NCBI GenBank assembly: GCA_946885815.1
Contig: CAMPHE010000111.1
Span: forward strand, 1 to 6,355
DNA from: an uncultured Arenimonas sp.
GTDB taxonomy: Bacteria > Pseudomonadota > Gammaproteobacteria > Xanthomonadales > Xanthomonadaceae
DNA: 6,355 bases
Reading direction: 5' to 3'
Shown: positions 1 to 5,979 of the stretch, one piece after another
Position numbering within the stretch: position 1 is the stretch's first letter
Layout of the letters: each line of letters opens with the position of its first letter
The notes under the pieces: model-generated
Seen by the model: only the letters and a program-made list of their open reading frames with translations
Told to the model about the DNA's origin: nothing
The model's database searches: none
Program-made: the position numbers and the translations under genes

Positions 1-7
1 GCCGGCC

Positions 8-14
8 AAGGGGG
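8..14 (+). promoter_or_regulatory. Ribosome binding site of the GrpE-like gene
   Basis: The purine run AAGGGGG lies four bases before the ATG at 19. It supports that ATG as the start, which matters because the reading frame remains open from 19 back to the first base of the window, so a longer protein beginning upstream cannot be excluded. Confidence 0.55.
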
Positions 15-18
15 CGCA

Positions 19-417
19 ATGCCGAACGGTCCGTCCACCGACGCCGTGCAACCGGCCGTCCTGATCGACCTCGCGGTCGATGCGTGGAAGCTCGCACGGC
101 TGTTCGAACGCGTCGTCGCGCGGCTGGACGCCGGCGAGCAGGGGCGCTACCTGAACCAGCTTCGCTTCCTGCATCGGCGCATCGACGGCGCGGTGGAAAT
201 CGCCGGCGCGCGGCTGGTGTCGATCGAAGGCCAGCCGTTCCAGCCGGGCCAGGCCGCGACGCCGCTGAACCTCGACGAGTTCGCGCAGGACGACGCGCTG
301 GTCGTCGCGCAGATGCTCGAGCCGATCGTGATGGGTCCCGACGGCGTGCTGCGGATGGGCACGATGCTGCTGGCCGCCCGCGCGCGCACCGATACCGCCG
401 GAGAACCCGCGCCATGA
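19..417 (+). CDS. GrpE-like small protein (putative Hsp70 nucleotide exchange factor)
   Basis: This encodes 132 residues and no signal peptide or membrane segment, so it is probably cytoplasmic. Residues 13-65 look mainly alpha-helical (LIDLAVDAWKLARLFERV and what follows). Residues 64-120 follow the pattern of the GrpE C-terminal beta domain: VSIEGQPFQPG resembles the GrpE 'G..(F/L)DP' segment, DDALVV resembles the acidic turn before the conserved strand, and GPDGVLRMGTMLLAA resembles the 'l.grvLRpAmV.V' ending. GrpE proteins stimulate ADP release from Hsp70, and the next gene is an Hsp70 whose start overlaps this stop by four bases (ATGA), so the same role is inferred here. It is shorter than typical GrpE (about 180-200 residues) and lacks most of the long N-terminal dimerisation helix. 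The similarity was judged by eye; a plain 'hypothetical protein' label is the fallback. The ATG is favoured by the purine run at 8-14, but the frame is open upstream. Confidence 0.8.
   Translation: MPNGPSTDAVQPAVLIDLAVDAWKLARLFERVVARLDAGEQGRYLNQLRFLHRRIDGAVEIAGARLVSIEGQPFQPGQAATPLNLDEFAQDDALVVAQMLEPIVMGPDGVLRMGTMLLAARARTDTAGEPAP
400..403 (+). promoter_or_regulatory. Ribosome binding site of the Hsp70 gene
   Basis: GGAG lies ten bases before the ATG at 414, inside the end of the preceding gene. It helps choose this ATG over an in-frame ATG at 84, which would add 110 residues of arginine-rich out-of-frame shadow sequence. Confidence 0.45.
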
Positions 418-2903
418 GCCTGTACGCCGGCATCGACCTGGGCACGACCAACAGCGCCATCTGCACCTACGACGGCACCACGCTGCGGCTGTGGAAGAGC
501 CCGGAACAGAACGACGTGACGCCCTCGGCGATCTATTTCGACCGTCGCGGCAAGTACATCGGCAAGCGTGCCTACGACCTGGCGCCGAACGACCGCGACC
601 GCGCCGCGATCCTGTTCAAGCGCGTGATGGGCACCAGCACCCCGATCCGCATCGCCGGCCTCGATGCGCCGCTGACGCCGGAGGAATGCTCGGCGGAAAT
701 CCTCAAGGCGCTGTTCGGCTACCTGCCCGACGAAGTGCGCGAGCAGGTGCAGGGCACGGTGATCACCGTGCCGGCGGCGTTCAACCAGATGCAGAAGGAC
801 GCGACGCTGCAGGCGGCGGAGATGGCCGGCATCGGCAAGGTGGCGCTGATGCAGGAGCCGGTGGCCGCGGTGATGAGCGTGATGCGCGCCAGGGCGAGCA
901 ACGGCAGCTTCATCGTCTACGACCTCGGCGGCGGCACGCTCGACGTCGCGATCGCCGAGGGCATCGACGGCCGCGTCAGCCTGCAGGCGCACGGCGGCAT
1001 CGAGATGTGCGGCGGCCGCGACTGGGACCGGCTGATCAGCCAGAACGTCGTGCGGCCGTGGCTGGAGAAGACGTTCTCGCTGCCGGCCGACGCCGCGACG
1101 CATCCCGATTACCGGCGCCTGTTCGCGCTGGTCGACTGGGCGGCCGAGAAGGCGAAGATCGAGCTGTCCTCGCGCGGCGAGGCGATCGTGAGCCTGTCGG
1201 AAGCCGAAGTGCGGCTGCGCGACGCCGCCGGCGCCGAGATCTACATCGACGTGCCGCTCGACATGCCGACGCTCGACGCGCTGATCCACGACAAGATCGG
1301 CGAGTCGGTCGAAGCCGTGCGCGAGGCGATGGCGAAGGCCGGCCTGTCGCCGCACGACGTCGACCGCGTGGTGTTAGTCGGCGGCCCGACGCAGTACCGC
1401 ACGGTGCGCGAGCGCGTCGCGTTCGAACTCGGCATCGCCGGGGCGATGGACGTGAACCCGATGACCGCGGTCGCCGAAGGCGCGGCGGTGTTCGCCGAGT
1501 CGGTCGACTGGGCGTCCGAGCATCGCGGCCGCAAGGCGACGCGCGGCTCGGTCGCGGCGGGCGGCGCGCTGCCGATCGCCTTCAGCTACATCGCGCGCAC
1601 GCCCGATCCGCGCTCGCGGCTGCTGGTGAAGGCGAGCGGGCCGCTGCCGCCGGGCGGCGAGTTCCAGGTCGACAGCCTCGACACCGGCTGGAGCTCCGGC
1701 CGGCAGCCGCTGAAGGACGGCGCCACCGTCGAGCTGGCGCTGGCGAAACTCGGCGACAACGCGTTCAAGGTGTTCGTGTTCGACGCCGCCGGCATGCCGG
1801 TGGAGCTCGCCACCGACCGGCTGGTGATCGCGCGCACCGCCGCCGCGGTGGATTCGATCCCGGCGTCGCATTCGCTCGGCGTCGAGGCGCTGGAGCGCGT
1901 CGGCGGCCGGCCGGTGATGACGTGGCTGGTGCGTGCCGGCGATCCGCTGCCGAAGAAGGGCACGATGAAGTTCCACGCCGCCGAATCCGTGCGTGCCGGC
2001 TCGCAGGCCAGCCTGCAGTTCAAGCTGTGGGAAGGCGAGATCCCGACGCCCGTGGCCGACAACCGCTTCATCGGCGTGCTGAAGATCACCGGCCAGGATT
2101 TCGAGGGCGGGGTGATCGCGCAGGGCGCCGAACTCGTCTGCGATTACGAGATCGCCGATTCCGGCAACATCTCGATGGAAATCAGCGTGCCTTCGGTCGG
2201 CGGCACGTTCCGCTCGGGCCACAGCTTCTATTCCGCGGTCGAGGCGCATGTCGACTATTCCGCCGCCGGGCGGCTGATCGCCGAGGAAGGGCGCAAGCAG
2301 CAGGAGCGGCTGGACGCGATCGACGCGAAGGTCGACGACCCGCTGATCGGTGAAGCGCGGCGCAAGCTCGACGAAGCGCTGTCACTGCCGCCGGGCGAAA
2401 CCGACCCGGAAAAGGCGAAGCAGGCGATGGACCGCGTGCACGAGGCGAAGAAGCTGCTGGCGAAGGTGCGCGGCGCGCACCTGAAGACGATCCGGCGGAT
2501 GGAACTCGATGCGTGCGTCGCGTTCTTCGACCAGCAGGTGCGTCCGCACGCCAAGCCCAGCGAGCAGACGCAGTTCGACAACGCGGTGCGCACCGCCGGC
2601 CGCGCGATCGAGCTCAACGACGCGTCGTTCGAGAACTATCTCGACGAACTGCGCGGCCGCAACTGGGACGTGCTGTGGCGGCAGGACTCGTTCGTGCTGG
2701 GGCGCTTCACGATGCTGCAGGGCCTGCCGCACCAGTTCCGCGACGCGGCCGAGTTCGCGGCGCTGGTCGCCGAAGGCGCGCAGGCCGTGCGCGCCGACGA
2801 CATGGCGAAGCTGCGCGGTGTCGTTTCCACGCTCGAATCCAAGCGCATCCGTTCCGCCGATCTCGAAGACGCCGGCCTCGGCGCCAACATCGTGGTGGCC
2901 TGA
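414..2903 (+). CDS. Divergent Hsp70 (DnaK-like) chaperone with inserted beta domain
   Basis: This is an 829-residue Hsp70-family ATPase (E. coli DnaK has 638). The nucleotide-binding domain (about 1-365) has all main motifs: phosphate-1 GIDLGTTNS (6-14, with D8), the catalytic-lysine segment FKRVMG (K69), the QEPVAA connect segment (E148), phosphate-2 YDLGGGTLDVAI (169-180), the adenosine motif VVLVGGPTQ (319-327) and NPMTAVAEGAAVFA (348-361). Hydrolysis of ATP is therefore expected. The DnaK linker VLLLDVTPLSLGI is not found after the domain. Instead about 100 beta-rich residues (385-483) intervene before SHSLGVEA (486-493), where a DnaK-like substrate-binding beta domain seems to begin, with ADNRFIGVLKITG (548-560) matching 'ADNKSLGqF.L.G'. 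Residues 616-829 are mostly charged and helical, in place of the lid. The DnaK T199 position appears to be E197. The gene overlaps its upstream neighbour by four bases and is followed after one base by the AAA gene. Start: M414 gives the canonical Hsp70 N-terminus. Confidence 0.95.
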   Translation: MSLYAGIDLGTTNSAICTYDGTTLRLWKSPEQNDVTPSAIYFDRRGKYIGKRAYDLAPNDRDRAAILFKRVMGTSTPIRIAGLDAPLTPEECSAEILKALFGYLPDEVREQVQGTVITVPAAFNQMQKDATLQAAEMAGIGKVALMQEPVAAVMSVMRARASNGSFIVYDLGGGTLDVAIAEGIDGRVSLQAHGGIEMCGGRDWDRLISQNVVRPWLEKTFSLPADAATHPDYRRLFALVDWAAEKAKIELSSRGEAIVSLSEAEVRLRDAAGAEIYIDVPLDMPTLDALIHDKIGESVEAVREAMAKAGLSPHDVDRVVLVGGPTQYRTVRERVAFELGIAGAMDVNPMTAVAEGAAVFAESVDWASEHRGRKATRGSVAAGGALPIAFSYIARTPDPRSRLLVKASGPLPPGGEFQVDSLDTGWSSGRQPLKDGATVELALAKLGDNAFKVFVFDAAGMPVELATDRLVIARTAAAVDSIPASHSLGVEALERVGGRPVMTWLVRAGDPLPKKGTMKFHAAESVRAGSQASLQFKLWEGEIPTPVADNRFIGVLKITGQDFEGGVIAQGAELVCDYEIADSGNISMEISVPSVGGTFRSGHSFYSAVEAHVDYSAAGRLIAEEGRKQQERLDAIDAKVDDPLIGEARRKLDEALSLPPGETDPEKAKQAMDRVHEAKKLLAKVRGAHLKTIRRMELDACVAFFDQQVRPHAKPSEQTQFDNAVRTAGRAIELNDASFENYLDELRGRNWDVLWRQDSFVLGRFTMLQGLPHQFRDAAEFAALVAEGAQAVRADDMAKLRGVVSTLESKRIRSADLEDAGLGANIVVA

Positions 2904-2904
2904 G

Positions 2905-4332
2905 ATGCTGGCCGACCGCTGGCTGCCGACCGGATACCGCCTGCCCGACGGCACCGTGCTGGGTCGCCACCTCGGCGCCGGCGGCCAGTGGCAGCTCTAC
3001 GAGGCCGCTTCCGGCGGCCGCGTGCTGGTGGCCGAAGCCGACCTCGCCGACCACTGGCTGCGCGACGGCCTGCTGGTCGACGCGCAGCTGGCCCGCTTCG
3101 CGTTCGGGCGGCTCGCGCTGGCGGCGGTCGACGGCGGCCGCGAGCACCGCCTCGAGGCGATCGACACCGCGGCGCCGCCGCAGTCCGCGGGCGAATGCCA
3201 CGCGCTGGTCGCGGCGATCGTCGCCAGCCGCGCCACCGGCTGCCAGGCCGCGTTCGACGACGCGGTCTACGTGGAGCGGCTGTCGCGGCTGCTGCCCGAC
3301 TATTCGCCGAACGCGCATGTCGACGACGCGCTCGTCGCCGGCGCGTGGACCACGGGCGGCGTGCATCTCCGCCTCGCCCCGTCGCGGCGGATGCAGGCGC
3401 TGGTCCCCTGGCTGGCCGAAGACGAACTGCGCAAGCTCGCCGACGCGCTCGCAAGCGGCGGACTGGTGCCGGCCGAGCAGCCCGGGGGCGGCGGGGTGGC
3501 GTCGGAAACGGTGGCACCGTACGGCGAATCGCCGCGTCCGCCCGGCACGCTGCCGGCCGAGCCGTTCCGGCTGCCGGGGCGCCCGCACCTCGAAGCGTTC
3601 TTCAACGAACACGTCGTCGACCTGATGCGCCACGAGGCGCGCTACAAGGCCCTCGGCATCCATTTCCCCGGCGCCATCCTGCTGCACGGCGCGCCCGGCT
3701 GCGGCAAGACGTTCGCGGTCGACGCGCTGGTCGACTACCTCGACTGGCCGGCGTTCCCGATCGACTCGGGCAGCATCGCCAGCCCGTTCATCCACGACAC
3801 CGCGAAGAAGATCGCCGAGGTGTTCCTGAAGGCCGCCGACGCGGCGCCGGCGGTGGTGGTGATCGACGAGATCGACGCGTTCCTCGCCGCGCGCGAGGAC
3901 GCCGGGCACGCGCAGCACCGCGTCGAGGAAGTGGCCGAGTTCCTGCGCGCGATCCCGAAGGCCTACGAGAACCGCGTGCTGGTGATCGGCATGACCAACC
4001 GGCTGCAGAGCCTCGACCCGGCGGTGGTGCGGCGCGGGCGCTTCGACCACATCCTCGATGTCGGCATGCCGTCGGAACTCGAGACCCTCTCGCTGCTGGA
4101 GGCCAAGCTGGCCGGCATCCCGTGCGAACCGGGCATCGACATCGCCGGGCTGGCGAAGGCGCTCGCCGGGCGGCCGCTGTCCGACCTCGGGTTCATCATC
4201 AAGGACGCCTGCCGCCGCGCGGCGCGCGCCGGCCGCGACAAGCTCGGCCCCGCGGACGTCGATGCGGCGCTCGCCGCCGCGCCTTCGCGCGCTCCCGAAG
4301 AAAAGAAAGCCCGCAAGATCGGATTCGTCTGA
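2905..4332 (+). CDS. AAA family ATPase with novel N-terminal domain
   Basis: This is a 475-residue protein with one AAA module in its C-terminal half, probably a ring-forming remodelling motor. Visible motifs are Walker A GAPGCGKT (262-269), Walker B VVVIDEID (317-324), sensor 1 GMTN (362-365) and the second region of homology DPAVVRRGRFD (371-381) with the arginine-finger residues. A lid-like helical end follows (422-459, GRPLSDLGFIIKDACRRAAR). The SPFIHD stretch (293-298) occupies the place of the classical aromatic pore loop. This resembles classical AAA proteins (FtsH/Cdc48 type) rather than ClpB or MoxR, and no protease domain is present. Residues 1-190 are an unrecognised domain; residues 192-225 are a Gly/Pro-rich linker. 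The tail is basic (EEKKARKIGFV). The ATG lies one base after the Hsp70 stop without a strong Shine-Dalgarno, which suggests coupled translation; ORF extensions upstream run through the Hsp70 gene in another frame and are not real. Inferred role: partner motor of the Hsp70, perhaps threading or remodelling its clients. Confidence 0.92.
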   Translation: MLADRWLPTGYRLPDGTVLGRHLGAGGQWQLYEAASGGRVLVAEADLADHWLRDGLLVDAQLARFAFGRLALAAVDGGREHRLEAIDTAAPPQSAGECHALVAAIVASRATGCQAAFDDAVYVERLSRLLPDYSPNAHVDDALVAGAWTTGGVHLRLAPSRRMQALVPWLAEDELRKLADALASGGLVPAEQPGGGGVASETVAPYGESPRPPGTLPAEPFRLPGRPHLEAFFNEHVVDLMRHEARYKALGIHFPGAILLHGAPGCGKTFAVDALVDYLDWPAFPIDSGSIASPFIHDTAKKIAEVFLKAADAAPAVVVIDEIDAFLAAREDAGHAQHRVEEVAEFLRAIPKAYENRVLVIGMTNRLQSLDPAVVRRGRFDHILDVGMPSELETLSLLEAKLAGIPCEPGIDIAGLAKALAGRPLSDLGFIIKDACRRAARAGRDKLGPADVDAALAAAPSRAPEEKKARKIGFV

Positions 4333-5975
4333 TGGACACGACCGCCAACCCGTTCCAGGTCCTCGGCGCGACGCCGCTCGACCGCAAGCCGCGGCTGATG
4401 GAACTGGCCGAGGACGCCGCGCTGCACGGCGACGGCACCGCCGCCGACCACGCGCGCGCGACGCTGATCAACCCGCGCAACCGCCTCGCCGCGGAGATCG
4501 GCTGGTATCCGGGCGTGCCACCCGAGCGCGTCGCCGCGATGCTCGCCGCGGCTACCAGCGGCGGCCCGCCGGAACTGCCGGGCTCGCTGCCGCCGCTGGC
4601 CGAGGCGAACCTGGAACTGGCGCGGCTCGAAGCGGCGACGTCGCTCGATGCGGCGCGGCTGCAGAAAGCGATCCTGCGCATCGCTGCCTGTGTCGACCGG
4701 CTCGACCCGGCGGCGCTGATGCAGGCCATCGACGCCGACCGCGCCGTCGCCGGGTTCCCGCCGGTCGGCGACGTCGCGCCGGTCGAGCACGAAACCGCCG
4801 AACGCGTGCGGGCGATCCAGCGCGCGCTCACCGCGCGCCTCGACGCGCTGCCGACCGCGCTGATGGTGGCGACCTACGGCCACCTGATGACGCACTGCGC
4901 CGAACCCGGCGCGCCGGCGCCGCGGCTGCTGGTCGAACTGCTGGCCGCCTACGAGCTGCATGCCGGCGGCTTCCTGTCGGGCGAGGCCGAACGCATCCTC
5001 GGCCTGCTGGAAGCCACGCGCGCCGCGGCGGACGCGCACGCGCCGCCGGCGCAGGTGCACGGCGGCGTGCAGCAGATCGCCGCGGCGATCGTCGACTGGG
5101 ACCGCGTCGCGCAGCCGATCCAGCTCGCGCGCCAGCGCGCCGGCCTCGACCACGACGACAGCAACCGCCTCGCCTACCGCGCGCGGGCGCTGGCGGTGCA
5201 CCTGTTCAACGCGCACGACTACCTCGACGACGCGAAGCTGCTCAGCGCGACGCTGAAGGACACGTTCGCGGAAGTCGCCGCGGTGCACGAGCTGGTGCAG
5301 GAGGACGTGCGCGCGCTGCACGGCATCGAGACGCAGCGGCAGACGCAGGCCGACGAGGCGGCGCAGGCGAAGGCGAAGTTCGTCGAGGAGACCACGTGGG
5401 AAGGCACGCTCGGCCTCGTGTTCAAGGACACGCTGCGGATCTCGCCCGACGGCATCGAATACAAGAACCGGATGACGCCGGCGGCGCAGATTTCCGGGGT
5501 GACGTGGGGCGCGATCCGCCGCATGCAGAACGGGCGCGAGCAAGGCACGACCTACTACTTCAAGTACGGCACGCCGGTGGGCGCGGTCGACATCGTACTG
5601 GGCAGCGAGGCGCAGTACGCCGAACTGGTGCCGCGCGTCTGGCGCGCGCTGTGCGTGCCGATCATGCTGGCCATGATCGAGCGCTGGAAGGCCGGCGAGC
5701 CCGTGCGCATCGGCGAGCACGAGGTGCGCGACGACGGCATCGTGCTGAAGCACTCGCGGACGTTCCGAGCCGACGAATGGCGGTTCTTCCCGTGGACGGC
5801 GATGGGCAAGCGCACGCAAGGCGGTTCGCTGATCTTCACCGGCAAGCCGGAAGCCGACTTCAAGGCGTCGTTCGCGTTCCTCGAGGTATTGAACGCGCAC
5901 ATCCTCGACTTCGTCGTGGACCGCATCTGGCAGGGCAAGGCGGGCCGCCTCGGCGCCGTCTTCGATCAGGGGTGA
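4332..5975 (+). CDS. J-like / helical / tandem PH-like domain protein (putative Hsp70 co-chaperone or adaptor)
   Basis: This 547-residue protein has no signal peptide or clear membrane helix. Residues 5-62 resemble a shrunken J domain: NPFQVLG at the start, an HGD triplet (32-34) about where HPD is expected, then ATLINPRNRLAAEIGW (43-58), like the 'eAYevLsDpekRaaYD' of J-domain helix III. Residues 85-330 are mostly helical, with a distinctive VDWDRVAQPIQLARQ (254-268) and LAVHLFNAHDYLDDAKLLS (287-305), suggesting helical-repeat-like packing. Residues 330-350 form a short charged coiled coil (Gln/Ala/Glu/Lys). Residues 357-530 are beta-rich and contain two similar units, each with a 'DGI.(Y/L)K' strand pair and a Trp-containing strand (SPDGIEYKN...VTWGAIRRM and RDDGIVLKH...FPWTAMGKR), reminiscent of bacterial PH-like folds. 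The start codon shares one base with the AAA stop (TGATG), implying termination-reinitiation. J proteins recruit clients to Hsp70 and trigger its ATPase; whether this one can without a true HPD is uncertain. The coding call is firm and the domain names are inference. Confidence 0.9.
   Translation: MDTTANPFQVLGATPLDRKPRLMELAEDAALHGDGTAADHARATLINPRNRLAAEIGWYPGVPPERVAAMLAAATSGGPPELPGSLPPLAEANLELARLEAATSLDAARLQKAILRIAACVDRLDPAALMQAIDADRAVAGFPPVGDVAPVEHETAERVRAIQRALTARLDALPTALMVATYGHLMTHCAEPGAPAPRLLVELLAAYELHAGGFLSGEAERILGLLEATRAAADAHAPPAQVHGGVQQIAAAIVDWDRVAQPIQLARQRAGLDHDDSNRLAYRARALAVHLFNAHDYLDDAKLLSATLKDTFAEVAAVHELVQEDVRALHGIETQRQTQADEAAQAKAKFVEETTWEGTLGLVFKDTLRISPDGIEYKNRMTPAAQISGVTWGAIRRMQNGREQGTTYYFKYGTPVGAVDIVLGSEAQYAELVPRVWRALCVPIMLAMIERWKAGEPVRIGEHEVRDDGIVLKHSRTFRADEWRFFPWTAMGKRTQGGSLIFTGKPEADFKASFAFLEVLNAHILDFVVDRIWQGKAGRLGAVFDQG
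5968..5972 (+). promoter_or_regulatory. Ribosome binding site of the membrane protein gene
   Basis: AGGGG sits directly before the stop codon of the preceding gene, seven bases from the ATG at 5980. This spacing favours the ATG over the adjacent in-frame GTG at 5977, which would be only four bases away. Confidence 0.55.
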
Positions 5976-5979
5976 CGTG

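Noticed and set aside
84..413. N-terminal extension of the Hsp70 to an ATG at 84
   Set aside because: The extra 110 residues are arginine-rich out-of-frame translation of the GrpE-like gene. Starting at 414 gives the canonical Hsp70 N-terminus and a GGAG at 400-403.
147..1355. A 402-codon minus-strand open frame and similar ones at 1374-2249 and 2707-4050
   Set aside because: They lie opposite genes with clear Hsp70 and AAA motifs; their composition (runs of Arg, His, Ala) is typical of shadow frames.
414..2903. Housekeeping dnaK
   Set aside because: The length (829), missing VLLLDVTP linker, insert, changed lid and the neighbours are all unlike the grpE-dnaK-dnaJ locus.
2509..2904. N-terminal extension of the AAA protein to 2509
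   Set aside because: The added residues are Arg/Ser-rich shadow of the Hsp70 3' end; the first plausible start after the Hsp70 stop is the ATG at 2905.
2938..3048. Active protein kinase domain at the AAA N-terminus
   Set aside because: Only a glycine-loop-like stretch is visible. The VAIK lysine is missing, and no HRD or DFG motif appears in the following 150 residues.
2988..4331. Extension of the J-like protein back to 2988 (995 codons)
   Set aside because: The extension is low-complexity Arg/Ala sequence opposite in frame to the AAA motifs; the ATG at 4332 begins a normal-looking protein.
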